Part shown: one piece after another, positions 37,084 through 47,079 of the stretch | Layout of the letters: each line of letters opens with the position of its first letter | Position numbering within the stretch: position 1 is the stretch's first letter | NCBI GenBank assembly: GCA_938082545.1 | Contig: CALKCL010000016.1 | Span: 25,519-89,518, forward strand | DNA: 64,000 nt | Direction: 5' to 3' | Source: an uncultured Gammaproteobacteria bacterium | GTDB taxonomy: Bacteria > Pseudomonadota > Gammaproteobacteria > Ga0077536 | Position numbers and translations under genes: made by a program | The notes under the pieces: generated by a model | The model's database searches: none | Seen by the model: only the letters and a program-made list of their open reading frames with translations | What the model was told of the DNA's origin: nothing

Positions 37084-37914
37084 ATGCGAATTCCCTTCAC
37101 TAAAATGCATGGTCTGGGAAACGATTTTGTAATTATCGATGAAATAGAGAAAATCTATGGTCTTACTCAAGAGACCTTCTTACTTTTGGCTGATAGGAGA
37201 TTAGGTGTAGGGTGCGATCAAATACTCTTACTCAGTCGTTCTGATGACAAGAGGGCGACTGCGAGATATCGTATTATAAATGCAGATGGTTCTGAAGCCG
37301 AGCAGTGTGGGAATGGTTTCCGGTGTGTTGTTAGATACCTTGAGATGCAAAATCCCTTAAGAGAAACAGTTGTTTTAGAGGTGGCCAGAAAATTTTTAAG
37401 TGGTCGATCTCTAGATGGAGGCAACGTAAGAGTCGAAATGGGGACGCCTGTTTTTGAGCCCGGGGAAATCCCCTATATAGCATCGAGTTATAGCGATTTT
37501 TATAAAGCTGAAATTAGTGAGGTTTCGATCAAATTTAGCGCTGTATCGATTGGAAACCCACATGCGGTGATTCTAGTAGATTCAGTATCCGATGCATTAG
37601 TTCAGCAAGTTGGGTCTGCTTTACAGGGGGCTGGTTTGTTTCCGGAGGGGGTCAATGTCGGCTTTATGGAGATATGCGATACGAATCATGTGCGACTTCG
37701 CGTGTTTGAGCGAGGAGTAGGCGAGACGCCCGCTTGTGGAACAGGGGCTTGTGCTGCGGTAGCTATTGGAAGACGTCTGGGATTATTGAGTCCGAGGGTA
37801 GAAGTTAGCCTACCCGGTGGAATTGTCACTATTGATTGGTCAGATAATCCAATAGATAGTATTTTCATGACTGGCCCTACAGTGAGAGTGTTTGACGGTT
37901 TTATAGAGTTATAA
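37084..37914 (+). CDS. dapF: Diaminopimelate epimerase
   Basis: DapF converts LL- to meso-diaminopimelate for peptidoglycan and lysine. The 276 residues match the family. Both catalytic cysteines are visible: 'EQCGNGFRCVVRY' (Cys near residue 77) and 'GETPACGTGACAAVAIG' (Cys near residue 220). The N-terminus 'FTKMHGLGNDFVIID' is diagnostic. dapF, the DUF484 gene and xerC run with gaps of 3 and 12 bases, a conserved gammaproteobacterial operon. Confidence 0.97.
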   Translation: MRIPFTKMHGLGNDFVIIDEIEKIYGLTQETFLLLADRRLGVGCDQILLLSRSDDKRATARYRIINADGSEAEQCGNGFRCVVRYLEMQNPLRETVVLEVARKFLSGRSLDGGNVRVEMGTPVFEPGEIPYIASSYSDFYKAEISEVSIKFSAVSIGNPHAVILVDSVSDALVQQVGSALQGAGLFPEGVNVGFMEICDTNHVRLRVFERGVGETPACGTGACAAVAIGRRLGLLSPRVEVSLPGGIVTIDWSDNPIDSIFMTGPTVRVFDGFIEL

Positions 37915-37917
37915 AAA

Positions 37918-38604
37918 ATGGAAATGAAAGACACCAAAAAGAACCAGGCGTTAGTAACAGATGAAACTGTATCTAAATATCTGATAGATAACCCGACTTT
38001 TTTTGATAGGAATGAGTCTGTATTATCGTCTTTGATGATACCGCATGTTCGAGGTGAAGCTGTTTCCTTGGTAGAGCGCCAGCTCTTGAATTTGAGAAAA
38101 AAAAATAGCTCCTTGCATGACCAGTTAGATGAAGTTTTCACTAATGCGAGAGATAATGAACTTGTTAGCGAGAAAGTCCACGCCATCACGCTAATGTTAT
38201 TAAAAGAGAAAGAAGTAGAAAAAAAAATTGAGGTAGTGGAGCACTATTTCGAGCAAGAGTTTGATGCTAGTAAGGTCCAAGTAGCTCTGTTTTCTGGAGA
38301 AAAAAACCTAGAGGGCTTCTTTGCTAGAGAAAGTCCCCTGTATTTGCCTTTGGAAGAATTTATTTTGAAAGGGGAGATAAAATGTGGGTCAGTAGGTGAC
38401 GCACGATTTTTAAGTACGTTCCCTGACTATGAACCGAATGACTCAGTAGTAATGCTGCCAATGAGTGAAAAGGAATGGAATGGGGCTTTCATTATCTGTT
38501 CGAGCAATTCCCAAAAGTATTTCTCGGGAATGAGAACTGATTTTTTAAGCAGATTTGTGGAGTTATTCAGGGAAATAGTTAACACTCACATGAGTTACAG
38601 CTGA
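37918..38604 (+). CDS. DUF484 family protein
   Basis: This 228-residue protein belongs to DUF484 (YigA-like), a family of unknown function always found between dapF and xerC. Visible parts are the short helical 'VSKYLIDNPTFFDRNESVLS' near the N-terminus, a coiled-coil 'LVERQLLNLRKKNSSLHDQL' at residues 51-70, and a GAF-like C-terminal domain ending 'GMRTDFLSRFVELFREIV'. The operon position suggests a link to cell wall synthesis or chromosome segregation, but no function can be stated. Confidence 0.88.
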   Translation: MEMKDTKKNQALVTDETVSKYLIDNPTFFDRNESVLSSLMIPHVRGEAVSLVERQLLNLRKKNSSLHDQLDEVFTNARDNELVSEKVHAITLMLLKEKEVEKKIEVVEHYFEQEFDASKVQVALFSGEKNLEGFFARESPLYLPLEEFILKGEIKCGSVGDARFLSTFPDYEPNDSVVMLPMSEKEWNGAFIICSSNSQKYFSGMRTDFLSRFVELFREIVNTHMSYS

Positions 38605-38616
38605 GGGATTGTCAAA

Positions 38617-39528
38617 TTGGGGCGAATTAAAGTTGATACGCTAGACGATGCTGGGGAGCTTTTCTTTGACTCCCTTTTGAATAAATCTGCTAATACAGTT
38701 CTTGCCTACCGCCGAGATATCAAAAAATTCACTACCTATCTGAGAGAGAAGAAAATTACCTCCTTGCAGCCAATTGATGTGACTTGTATCCAGGGATATG
38801 TCGCCTTTTGCCATCGAGATCACGCCAGTGCGCGTTCGATAATGAGAAGTTTGTCGGCCTTGAGAGCATGGTTTGATTTTTTAGTCCATCGAGGAGAGAT
38901 GCTTCATAATCCAGCCTTAAGAATTAATGTCCCTAAAACTTCTAGACGCTTGCCTCGCACGCTAGATGTTGATCAAGCCATAAGTCTTCTAGAACAAAAA
39001 CCCGTTACTCTTTTGGATATAAGAGATCTTGCTATGTGGGAGTTACTTTACTCTAGTGGATTAAGAGTGTCAGAGTTGACATCGTTAACACTGGGCGGAG
39101 TTGATCTTAGAAGCAGGGAAGTTCGCGTGCTCGGTAAAGGGAAGAAAGAACGCGTGCTGCCAGTGGGAGTCTGTGCTCAGAGAGCACTAAAAAAATGGCT
39201 GAATGTTCGCCCTCAATTGCTACGACGTGAAGTAGTAGAGGCTTTTTTCTTGACGCGGAATGGATGTAAGATGAGCAATCGTAACGTACAGCTGAGATTG
39301 AGGTTATGGGCCAGGAAATATGGCTTCGATGAGAGCCTTCACCCTCACATGTTAAGACATAGTTTTGCCAGCCATATGCTTGAATCCTCTGGTGACTTAA
39401 GGGCGGTGCAGGAGCTTCTAGGGCATGTAAATATTTCTACTACACAGATTTACACACATCTTGATTTCCAGCACTTGGCTAAAGTTTATGACCAAGCCCA
39501 TCCGCGGGCACGGCGAGATAACAAGTAG
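38617..39528 (+). CDS. xerC: Site-specific tyrosine recombinase XerC
   Basis: XerC resolves chromosome dimers at dif together with XerD. The 303-residue protein has an N-terminal SAM-like core-binding domain ('LFFDSLLNKSANTVLAYRRD') and the catalytic domain with Arg in 'LLYSSGLRVSELTSL', Lys in 'VLGKGKKERVLPV', the His-x-x-Arg box 'LHPHMLRHSFASHML', 'LGHVNISTTQIYTH' and the Tyr nucleophile in that last block. The start is TTG at 38617, with TGAGGGA upstream; no nearby ATG fits. xerC follows DUF484 as in other gammaproteobacteria. Confidence 0.95.
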   Translation: MGRIKVDTLDDAGELFFDSLLNKSANTVLAYRRDIKKFTTYLREKKITSLQPIDVTCIQGYVAFCHRDHASARSIMRSLSALRAWFDFLVHRGEMLHNPALRINVPKTSRRLPRTLDVDQAISLLEQKPVTLLDIRDLAMWELLYSSGLRVSELTSLTLGGVDLRSREVRVLGKGKKERVLPVGVCAQRALKKWLNVRPQLLRREVVEAFFLTRNGCKMSNRNVQLRLRLWARKYGFDESLHPHMLRHSFASHMLESSGDLRAVQELLGHVNISTTQIYTHLDFQHLAKVYDQAHPRARRDNK

Positions 39529-39590
39529 TATATTAAGGCGTGATCACCCATCTATTGGTGTACAATCCTTTGCTCTAATATAAAAGAGGA

Positions 39591-40133
39591 ATGCGAATCG
39601 TGTTTCATGGAACCACTATTATAAGTGTACGAAAGGGTAAAACTGTTGTCATAGGTGGTGATGGGCAGGTTTCCATGGGCGACACCATTCTAAAGGGCAA
39701 TGCGCGGAAAGTACGACGACTATACGAAGGTAAAGTCTTGGCTGGTTTCGCTGGCGGCACGGCCGATGCCTTTACGCTATTTGAACGTTTTGAAGGTAAG
39801 CTGGAAGCACACAGAGGTAACCTTCTGAGAGCAGCAGTAGAATTAGCAAAAGATTGGCGAACAGATAGAATGTTACGAAGGTTAGAAGCGATGCTTATTG
39901 TAGCAGATGCGGAATACTCGCTAATTATCTCAGGGACCGGTGATGTGATCGAGCCTGAAAATGACATTCTTGCCATTGGTTCTGGGGGCTCGTACGCTCG
40001 TGCAGCTGCGGTAGCTTTGCTTGACGAAACAGATCTTGATCCTGAGAAAATTGTAGAGAAGGCGCTCACTATTGCTGGTCAGATATGCGTCTATACAAAT
40101 AATAATCTCACATTAGAAAAAATTGACTCTTAG
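39591..40133 (+). CDS. hslV: ATP-dependent protease peptidase subunit HslV
   Basis: HslV is the Ntn-type peptidase of the HslUV (ClpQY) protease. The mature enzyme begins at the catalytic Thr in '[19 protein letters not shown]'; the residues before it are removed. The frame opens at ATG 39591 (180 residues). GTG at 39600 is nine bases from AGAGGA, while the ATG touches it, so GTG may be the true start and would give the usual 177 residues. 'KARKVRRLY'-type and '[18 protein letters not shown]' blocks are present. hslU follows. Confidence 0.96.
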   Translation: MRIVFHGTTIISVRKGKTVVIGGDGQVSMGDTILKGNARKVRRLYEGKVLAGFAGGTADAFTLFERFEGKLEAHRGNLLRAAVELAKDWRTDRMLRRLEAMLIVADAEYSLIISGTGDVIEPENDILAIGSGGSYARAAAVALLDETDLDPEKIVEKALTIAGQICVYTNNNLTLEKIDS

Positions 40134-40142
40134 GTAGCAACA

Positions 40143-41468
40143 TTGAAACAAGAAAATGATCTTTCTCCGCAAGAAATAGTTCAACATCTAGATCAACATA
40201 TTGTTGGCCAGGACGACGCGAAGCGTGCAGTCGCTATTGCGTTAAGAAACCGATGGCGTAGGCTTAAGGTTGAAGAATCATTAAGGGAAGAAATCACGCC
40301 TAAGAATATTTTGATGATTGGCCCTACAGGGGTAGGTAAGACTGAAATCGCTAGGCGACTAGCTAAGCTTGTTAAGGCTCCTTTTATCAAGATAGAAGCT
40401 ACAAAGTTCACAGAAGTGGGCTATGTTGGCAGAGATGTAGAATCTATAATAAGAGACTTAACGGAAATTTCTATTAAGCTAGCCAGAGCTAGTGCTGTTA
40501 AGGCAGTTCAGAAGAGGGCAGCTGACGCAGCCGAAGAACGTATCCTGAATGCACTACTCCCTAAATCTGGAGCTGACGATAGCGACAGCCAATCTGATAC
40601 AAGACAAAAATTTAGGAAGATGTTTAGAGAAAACACCTTAGAGGACAGAGAAATTGATATTAAAGTTAATTCTCCGAATATTGGGTTGGAAATCATGACA
40701 CCGCCAGGGATGGAGGAAATGACGGGTCAGCTTCAAAATATGTTTCAGAGTCTTAATTCAGAGAAAAGTAAGAGCAGAAAGGTTACGGTCAGGGCAGCCC
40801 GAAAAATACTACTAGATGAAGAAGCCGCCAAGTTAGTTGATGAAGACGAGATAAAAGCACAAGCAATAGAAAACATTGAGCAAAATGGAATCGTCTTTTT
40901 AGATGAAATCGATAAAATCGCCAAGCGCGGTGATAGCTCTGGGCCTGATGTTTCTCGGGAAGGGGTGCAGAGAGATTTGCTCCCGTTGGTAGAGGGATGC
41001 ACTGTCTCCACAAAGTACGGTCTTATTAAAACCGATCATATTCTGTTCATTGCTTCAGGTGCTTTTCATTTTTCAAAACCTTCTGATCTCATTCCTGAAT
41101 TACAAGGTAGATTACCAAATCGCGTGGAGCTAAAATCTCTTGAAGTTGAAGATTTCGTGAAAATATTAACTGAGCCGAATGCTTCATTAACGTTACAGTA
41201 TAAAGCCCTCTTGGCAACAGAGGGTGTCGTTATTGATTTTTCGGAAGATGGGATAAGGAGAGTCGCAGAATGTGCTTTTGCAATAAATGAGAAGAGTGAA
41301 AATATTGGGGCCAGGAGGTTACATACTGTGATGGAAAAAATGCTTGAGGCTTTGTCTTATACAGCCTCAGAGATGAAAGGCCAAAGCGTTCAAGTAGATG
41401 CGAGTTATGTTGATACGCATATTGGACATTTGATCGGCGACTCAGATCTAGCCAAATATATCCTATAA
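40143..41468 (+). CDS. hslU: HslUV protease ATPase subunit HslU
   Basis: HslU is the AAA+ unfoldase that feeds proteins into HslV. The 441 residues carry Walker A '[20 protein letters not shown]' near residue 55 and Walker B '[20 protein letters not shown]' near residue 250. The I-domain lies between them and includes '[11 protein letters not shown]'. The C-terminus 'SDLAKYIL' is the activating tail that inserts into HslV. The start is TTG at 40143. The gene follows hslV by 9 bases. Confidence 0.97.
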   Translation: MKQENDLSPQEIVQHLDQHIVGQDDAKRAVAIALRNRWRRLKVEESLREEITPKNILMIGPTGVGKTEIARRLAKLVKAPFIKIEATKFTEVGYVGRDVESIIRDLTEISIKLARASAVKAVQKRAADAAEERILNALLPKSGADDSDSQSDTRQKFRKMFRENTLEDREIDIKVNSPNIGLEIMTPPGMEEMTGQLQNMFQSLNSEKSKSRKVTVRAARKILLDEEAAKLVDEDEIKAQAIENIEQNGIVFLDEIDKIAKRGDSSGPDVSREGVQRDLLPLVEGCTVSTKYGLIKTDHILFIASGAFHFSKPSDLIPELQGRLPNRVELKSLEVEDFVKILTEPNASLTLQYKALLATEGVVIDFSEDGIRRVAECAFAINEKSENIGARRLHTVMEKMLEALSYTASEMKGQSVQVDASYVDTHIGHLIGDSDLAKYIL

Positions 41469-41472
41469 GCTC

Positions 41473-41847
41473 ATGGAAAAGCATTACCCTACGAATATTG
41501 ATCTACGGAAAAAATCTCGAAGATTAATAGTAACTTTCGATACAGAGGAAATCTTCGATTTTTCGGCAGAATTTCTCCGTGTCTACTCCCCTTCTGCAGA
41601 TGTAAAGGGTCATAGTCCTGGTCAAGCGGTGCTACAGATCGGGAAGGAAGACGCGACTATAGAGGATGTCGAGCCTATTGGAAATTATGCAGTGAGGCTT
41701 GTTTTTGGTGATGGGCATGATACTGGATTGTATACATGGGATTACTTGTATGAAATGGGCGTCCAGAAAAAAGAGTATTGGGGCAATTATATAGAAGCGC
41801 TTCAATTGGCAGGTCATGTCAGAGTTAGTAAGAATGAAGACTCCTAA
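41473..41847 (+). CDS. DUF971 (gamma-butyrobetaine hydroxylase-like N-terminal) protein
   Basis: This 124-residue protein belongs to DUF971, the fold of the N-terminal domain of gamma-butyrobetaine hydroxylase, also found in Fe-S-related proteins. Visible family blocks are 'IDLRKKSRRLIVTFDT', 'FDFSAEFLRVYSPSADV' and 'AVRLVFGDGHDTGLYTWDYL' near residue 75. No cofactor ligands are obvious. The gene sits between hslU and ubiE, a conserved position in pseudomonads. It overlaps ubiE by 14-32 bases, depending on the ubiE start. Confidence 0.88.
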   Translation: MEKHYPTNIDLRKKSRRLIVTFDTEEIFDFSAEFLRVYSPSADVKGHSPGQAVLQIGKEDATIEDVEPIGNYAVRLVFGDGHDTGLYTWDYLYEMGVQKKEYWGNYIEALQLAGHVRVSKNEDS

Positions 41848-42610
41848 CACGTCCCAGGGAAATTCATCTGATGAATCAAGTGCCTTTGGCTATGAGACAG
41901 TGTCTCATAGTGAAAAAACAAGAAAAGTTCGCGGAGTGTTTGATTCTGTAGCACTGAAATATGACCTAATGAATGATCTCATGTCTTTTGGCTTGCATAG
42001 ATGGTGGAAGGATTATGCGATAAAAATTTTGGATGTTCAGCCAGGACATAAGGTACTAGACCTTGCTTCTGGGACTGGAGATCTGGCCAGGATTATAAAT
42101 GGTCTTCGAAAAGACGATGTTAGTGTGGTCTGTAACGATATTAATTTAAGTATGCTTTCACTTGGGAGAGATAAATCTCTCGACAATGCGGCTGTAAAAA
42201 AAATTAGCTATGCCCAAGCAAGTGCAGAGTCTTTGCCATATCAAGATGGTACTTTTGATCGGGTAGTGATAGGGTTTGGCCTCCGTAATGTTACTGACAA
42301 AGTTAACGCGCTAAACGAAATACGCAGAGTTTTAGCACCTGAAGGCGCTGTCGTTATTTTAGAATTCTCAAAGGTTAAAGCGCCTTTATTATCTGTTGTG
42401 CATAAATTTTATACTTTAAAAATTCTTCCTAAACTTGGTGCCCTTATAGCGAATGATAGCGAGAGTTATCGTTATCTCGGCGAGTCGATAGATCTTCACC
42501 CAGGCCAAACAGAGCTCTCGTACATGATTGAAGACGCTGGACTTAAAGATGTGAGATGCTATAACTTGTTAGGTGGCGCTGTGGCAGTACATGTGGCGAG
42601 GAGCTCTTAG
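41834..42610 (+). CDS. ubiE: Ubiquinone/menaquinone biosynthesis C-methyltransferase UbiE
   Basis: UbiE C-methylates the demethyl precursors of ubiquinone (and menaquinone where made). SAM-binding motifs 'GHKVLDLASGTGDLARIING' and 'FDRVVIGFGLRNVTD', and the family motif 'YDLMNDLMSFGLHRWWKD', are all visible. I chose ATG 41834 (258 residues), which leaves a normal-length N-terminal tail; ATG 41816 gives six more residues and more overlap with DUF971. ubiE, ubiJ and ubiB follow each other closely and act in one pathway. Confidence 0.96.
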   Translation: MKTPNTSQGNSSDESSAFGYETVSHSEKTRKVRGVFDSVALKYDLMNDLMSFGLHRWWKDYAIKILDVQPGHKVLDLASGTGDLARIINGLRKDDVSVVCNDINLSMLSLGRDKSLDNAAVKKISYAQASAESLPYQDGTFDRVVIGFGLRNVTDKVNALNEIRRVLAPEGAVVILEFSKVKAPLLSVVHKFYTLKILPKLGALIANDSESYRYLGESIDLHPGQTELSYMIEDAGLKDVRCYNLLGGAVAVHVARSS

Positions 42611-42618
42611 TAAGTAGA

Positions 42619-43263
42619 ATGCTCTCTAACAGACTTAATAATACGAGTGACTATGAATTGTTCACAAATAGCTTTTCTACTCACATTAATAAAATTCTTG
42701 GTCTCGACCGCGAGGAGAATATTGAAATATTAGAGCTGAACGGACGGGTAGTCCAAGTTGTTCTGACCCAAATTGACCTTAAGTTTCATATCGTGATTGA
42801 TAATAATCAATTTTCTATCAAACATGGACAAGCTTCAGATCCAGATGTTACTGTTTCTGGTACCGCTTTAAATTATCTAACTTTCTTTGAAAGCAAGTTT
42901 CGTAGACAGCCCTTAGCCGCTGGATCAGTGCAAATTTCGGGAGATCTCGGAGTGGCTAAGCAGTTTGAAAATTTGATTGAAAAAATTGATTTTGATGGGG
43001 AAGAATTATTGTCAAAAATAGTTGGCGATGCCTCGGCGCATGTAGTTTTTTATAATCTAGGGACAATTAGAAATAAGCTTTTAGCTACTGTTGGTAAAGC
43101 TAAATTTGATTTAATAGATTATATACAGTATGAAAAAACACTAGTACCTTCGAGTGGAGATTTCAAAAATTTCGTTGATCAAATGTCTTCATTATCAAAA
43201 AGACTCGAATCAGTTGAACATCAAATGAAGATCATACTGAAAACGGGACGAAGACCCATATGA
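42619..43263 (+). CDS. ubiJ: Ubiquinone biosynthesis accessory factor UbiJ
   Basis: UbiJ is a lipid-binding SCP2-domain protein that, with UbiK, organises the soluble Ubi complex for late ubiquinone steps. The 214 residues include the SCP2-like region with 'FSIKHGQASDPDVTVSGTAL' (about residues 68-87) and 'GDLGVAKQFENLIEKIDFD'. The C-terminal part is helical with a coiled-coil end ('SLSKRLESVEHQMKIIL'). Its position between ubiE and ubiB, overlapping ubiB by four bases (ATGA), is diagnostic. Confidence 0.9.
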   Translation: MLSNRLNNTSDYELFTNSFSTHINKILGLDREENIEILELNGRVVQVVLTQIDLKFHIVIDNNQFSIKHGQASDPDVTVSGTALNYLTFFESKFRRQPLAAGSVQISGDLGVAKQFENLIEKIDFDGEELLSKIVGDASAHVVFYNLGTIRNKLLATVGKAKFDLIDYIQYEKTLVPSSGDFKNFVDQMSSLSKRLESVEHQMKIILKTGRRPI

Positions 43264-44930
43264 AGTTGCGAGACATCTACAGAGTCTTAGTTATACAGCG
43301 TGTCTTAATACGACATGGCTTTGATGACATTATTTTCTCAATGTCAGTTCTTAGACCATTTCGTAGTATTAGGTACTTGTTTCCTTGGAATTGGTTAGGG
43401 AAACAAAAAAATAATCGAGCAAAACGCATTCGACTCGTGTTTGAAGAATTGGGTCCGATTTTTATAAAATTCGGACAAATTCTTTCGACCAGACGAGATC
43501 TTCTTAGTGATGATATAGCTAAAGAGCTCCAGAAACTCCAAGATCATGTGCCCCCATTTCCTGGGGAAATGGCTGTCGATATAATCGAGAAAGCATATGG
43601 CAAATCCGTGGAGCAGGCATTTCTGGAGTTTGATGTAAAGCCTTTAGCGTCAGCCTCAATCGCTCAAGTTCATTCAGCCAAATTGCTTGATGGCTCGGAT
43701 GTGGTAGTTAAAATTGTTCGCCCGAACTTAAAGAAAGCTATAGAACAGGATATCGCATTAATGCACAAGCTCGCAGGTGCCGCTGAGAAGTACTGGGCGA
43801 GTGGTAAGCGCTTAAAGTTGAGTTTAGTGGTATCAGAGTTTGAGAAGACGATACTTGATGAATTAGATATGATGCGCGAAGCCTCTAACGCGGCGCAAAT
43901 TAGGCGGAATCATGACGAGTCGAAAATACTTTATGTCCCGAAGGTTTGTTGGGATTTAACCAGGTCTAATGTTCTCGTCATTGAGCGCGTACACGGTCTG
44001 AACGTAACGCATCGAGACGACTTATTAGCAGCAGGAGCGGATCTGAAAATACTAGCTGAGCAAGGGATCGAGATTTTTTTTAGCCAGGTGTTTCGAGATA
44101 ACTTTTTCCATGCCGACGTACATCCCGGGAATTTATTTGTGATGCCTAAAGATGCAGATGGTGACTGGCGTTATGCGTTAGTCGACTTTGGGATTATGGG
44201 AGCTTTAAGCGATTTTGATCAACGTTACCTAGCAGAGAATTTTTCGGCGTTTTTGAGCAAAGACTACCGACGCGTGGCTCAACTACATGTCGAATCTGGC
44301 TGGGTCCCAGATACTACCAGAGTGGAAGAATTTGAGTTTGCTATTCGTGCTGTTTGCGAGCCTATCTTTGATCGGCCGCTTAAAGATGTATCTGTCGGAG
44401 ATCTGTTGCTGCGCTTATTTCAGACGGCACAACGCTTTGAGATGGAAGTTCTCCCACAACTTCTGTTATTGCAAAAGACACTTATGAATATAGAGGGTAT
44501 GGGGAGGGAGCTTTATCCTGAGTTAGATCTCTGGGCAACTGCGAAGCCCTCGTTAGAGCTATTCATGAAAGAGAGAGTAGGTTTTGAAAGTATTAATCGA
44601 GGTATGAAAGAAAATACCCCACGTTGGGCGGCTCAGTTGCCTGCACTACCAATGGCCATGCTCGATTTATTAGACCAGATGCGGACAGGAAGAATGCGCA
44701 TAAAAACTAGTGATCCGCAGTTAATCAATATTCGAAAAGAGATTAAGGTTCTGCGGAGAACTATCACACTAGTGATCATTGGAGTAGGTTTCATGATATC
44801 GGCTGCAGTACTTTATGGTTTACATACCTCCAGTTTCCCTTTGTCCAGTCCTATACCAAGAGAAACTCTAATATTAGGAAGTGCAGGTTTTGCGAGCCTG
44901 ATGTATGCTATTTTTGGACGAAAGGAGTGA
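43260..44930 (+). CDS. ubiB: Ubiquinone biosynthesis kinase-like protein UbiB
   Basis: UbiB is an atypical ADCK/COQ8 protein kinase-like ATPase needed for ubiquinone synthesis. The 556-residue protein shows the family's 'KxGQ' motif in 'FIKFGQILSTRRDLL', the Ala-rich loop 'PLASASIAQVHSAKLLDGS', and the catalytic region 'FFHADVHPGNLFVMP' with 'LVDFGIMG'. Two C-terminal membrane segments follow ('RTITLVIIGVGFMISAAVLY' and 'SAGFASLMYAIFG'). It ends the ubiE-ubiJ-ubiB unit and is convergent with gpmI. tatA, which often follows ubiB, is absent. Confidence 0.96.
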   Translation: MKLRDIYRVLVIQRVLIRHGFDDIIFSMSVLRPFRSIRYLFPWNWLGKQKNNRAKRIRLVFEELGPIFIKFGQILSTRRDLLSDDIAKELQKLQDHVPPFPGEMAVDIIEKAYGKSVEQAFLEFDVKPLASASIAQVHSAKLLDGSDVVVKIVRPNLKKAIEQDIALMHKLAGAAEKYWASGKRLKLSLVVSEFEKTILDELDMMREASNAAQIRRNHDESKILYVPKVCWDLTRSNVLVIERVHGLNVTHRDDLLAAGADLKILAEQGIEIFFSQVFRDNFFHADVHPGNLFVMPKDADGDWRYALVDFGIMGALSDFDQRYLAENFSAFLSKDYRRVAQLHVESGWVPDTTRVEEFEFAIRAVCEPIFDRPLKDVSVGDLLLRLFQTAQRFEMEVLPQLLLLQKTLMNIEGMGRELYPELDLWATAKPSLELFMKERVGFESINRGMKENTPRWAAQLPALPMAMLDLLDQMRTGRMRIKTSDPQLINIRKEIKVLRRTITLVIIGVGFMISAAVLYGLHTSSFPLSSPIPRETLILGSAGFASLMYAIFGRKE

Positions 44931-44937
44931 GTTTACC

Positions 44938-46497
44938 TTATTGATCGTCCGATAACCGAATGAATGGCTTGCCTTGCATTTCTTCAGGTACCGCCAGACC
45001 TATTAGTGATAATAGTGTCGGCGCTATATCAATGAGGCTGGCCCCGTCTATGGCACCTGCCTTTCTTCCAATATAGACTAAAGGGACTGGGTTGTTAGTG
45101 TGGGCTGTATGCGGTTGAGAACCAGCACCCTCTTTCTGGTCTGACATCTGTTCAGCATTGCCGTGGTCTGCCGTGATAAGTATTTCCATGCCATAGGTCT
45201 TACATACTAATGATATCCTCGCTAAACAACTGTCTAGAGTCTCAATAGCTTCGACTGTAGCATCAAAATCACCAGTGTGCCCAACCATATCAGCATTTGC
45301 TAAGTTGCAAATCACTACATCATATTTTTTACTTACCACGGCTGCTTCGAGAGTAGTTGTAACTTCAAGCGCACTCATTTCTGGTTTTAAATCGTAAGTT
45401 GTCACATTAGGAGACGGGATTAATTTTCTTTCTTCCCCTTCCAGTGGTTCTTCCTTTCCCCCATTGAAGAAAAATGTAACGTGGGCATATTTTTCAGTTT
45501 CCGCTATTCGCATCTGTTTAAGTCCAATGTTCGAGATAACCTCGCCAAAAGAATTTTTAATTTCAGTCGGTGGATAAGCTACTGTGACTTGAAAATCTTT
45601 CTTGTATTGAGTCATTGTGAAAACATTCTTTAAAGGAAACCCAGTCGGTCGTGGAAATTTTTCGAACTTTTCCTGACTCATAGGTTCCGTTAGCTGTCTT
45701 GCACGATCAGAGCGAAAGTTTGCAAATACAACAACATCGTTGGGGTCCACTTGGTCTATTTTCGTACCACTGACTATGGCCGTAGGGCTGACAAATTCAT
45801 CGGTTTCATTTCTGTCATATGCCGATAATATCGCTTCATCCGCGGTACGAGCGGTAAATTTACCCACTCCTCGTGTGATCAAGTCAAAAGCGAGTTTCGA
45901 CCTGTCCCAGTTATTATTTCTATCCATTGAGAAGTATCGACCTGACACTGAGCTAATTTTCACATTAGGATGTAGGGAGAGAAAATGACTGAGTTTTTGT
46001 ATAGAGTGTAGAGCGCTTCTAGGAGGAGTATCACGGCCATCTAAAATCAAATGTAGTAGAACACTTTCCACTTTATTTTGACTGCATAAGTCAACCAGAG
46101 CAACGATGTGGTCTTCATGGCTATGAACTCCGCCCGGAGAAAGCATTCCTATAATATGGAGGTTCTGTTTCGTTTCAGCGGCAATGCAGGCTGCTTTTTT
46201 GAGGGCCTTATTCTCGTAGAAATCTCCATTTTTGATCTGCTTGTTTATTTTTGATAGATCTTGGTCAATCAAGCGGCCAGCGCCCATATGCATATGACCT
46301 ACTTCAGAGTTCCCCATTTGGCGATCAGGTAAACCTACATCTCCGCCTGAGCAACTTAGTAACGTGTGAGTTTCATTTCTCCACATTCGATCCCAGTTAG
46401 GGGTTTCAGCGCTGTGGATCGCGTTGTATTCTTTTTTTTCGCTATATCCCCAACCATCTAGAATAAGTAATAGGATAGGTTGCAAATGATTTCCCAT
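44938..46497 (-). CDS. gpmI: 2,3-bisphosphoglycerate-independent phosphoglycerate mutase
   Basis: GpmI interconverts 3- and 2-phosphoglycerate in glycolysis with two Mn2+ ions. The 519-residue alkaline-phosphatase-like protein has the N-terminal 'LLLILDGWGYSEKKEYNAIH', the catalytic Ser in 'LPDRQMGNSEVGHMHMGAGR' near residue 62, 'VVFANFRSDRARQLTEPM', and the metal cluster 'ILITADHGNAEQM'. It lies on the minus strand between ubiB and the rhodanese gene. The envC/ctp genes that usually follow gpmI in gammaproteobacteria are not present. Confidence 0.97.
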   Translation of the reverse strand: MGNHLQPILLLILDGWGYSEKKEYNAIHSAETPNWDRMWRNETHTLLSCSGGDVGLPDRQMGNSEVGHMHMGAGRLIDQDLSKINKQIKNGDFYENKALKKAACIAAETKQNLHIIGMLSPGGVHSHEDHIVALVDLCSQNKVESVLLHLILDGRDTPPRSALHSIQKLSHFLSLHPNVKISSVSGRYFSMDRNNNWDRSKLAFDLITRGVGKFTARTADEAILSAYDRNETDEFVSPTAIVSGTKIDQVDPNDVVVFANFRSDRARQLTEPMSQEKFEKFPRPTGFPLKNVFTMTQYKKDFQVTVAYPPTEIKNSFGEVISNIGLKQMRIAETEKYAHVTFFFNGGKEEPLEGEERKLIPSPNVTTYDLKPEMSALEVTTTLEAAVVSKKYDVVICNLANADMVGHTGDFDATVEAIETLDSCLARISLVCKTYGMEILITADHGNAEQMSDQKEGAGSQPHTAHTNNPVPLVYIGRKAGAIDGASLIDIAPTLLSLIGLAVPEEMQGKPFIRLSDDQ

Positions 46498-46595
46498 AGT
46501 CCGCCTGGTAGTGTTTTATAATGTTATAATTAATATTTAGTATAACAAATTGTAATAGCACGTTCGGAATAGTTTATCTAAACTGAGATGTCGCT

Positions 46596-47039
46596 ATGCT
46601 AGAGGCTTTTATATTTTTTATGGAACAACTTTCAGAATTTGTAATAAACCATTGGATTCTTGTGACAGCTTTTTGTGTCTCATGTAGCCTGTTGCTGTCT
46701 AGTTTTTTGAATCAGGCTAGCGGTCTGAGCGCATCTGAGGCTGTTATGGCAGTTAATCGAGAAAAGGCTGTGGTTGTAGATGTCAGAGAAGAAAAAGAGT
46801 TCATAAGTGGGCATATCGCTAAGGCTATAAATATTCCTCGTAAAGATTTCAGTTTGTTTTCCGAACGTCTAAAAAAGCATAAAAATAAGCCTCTAATAGT
46901 TTGCTGTTCGTCTGGATCTGTAAGTAGCAAGGCAGTGGGGGAGCTGAAAAAAATTGGTTTTGATCAAAGCTTTATTCTTAAAGGGGGCGTTGTTGCTTGG
47001 AAGTCGGCGAATTATCCATTAGTTAAGCCTTCAGAATAA
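46596..47039 (+). CDS. Membrane-anchored rhodanese-like protein (YibN-type)
   Basis: This 147-residue protein has one N-terminal membrane segment ('HWILVTAFCVSCSLLLSSFL', about residues 19-38) followed by a single rhodanese domain. The domain shows 'AVVVDVREEKEFISGHIAKA' and the active-site loop 'IVCCSSGSVSSKAV', whose cysteine would carry sulfane sulfur. YibN-type proteins sit between gpmI and secB-gpsA in gammaproteobacteria. Here gpsA follows directly, so grxC and secB are missing from the usual order. A later start at Met 9 is also possible. Confidence 0.88.
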   Translation: MLEAFIFFMEQLSEFVINHWILVTAFCVSCSLLLSSFLNQASGLSASEAVMAVNREKAVVVDVREEKEFISGHIAKAINIPRKDFSLFSERLKKHKNKPLIVCCSSGSVSSKAVGELKKIGFDQSFILKGGVVAWKSANYPLVKPSE

Positions 47040-47079
47040 GCTCATATTCTTTTTTTAAGAAGGGATTAGCGCAATAGAA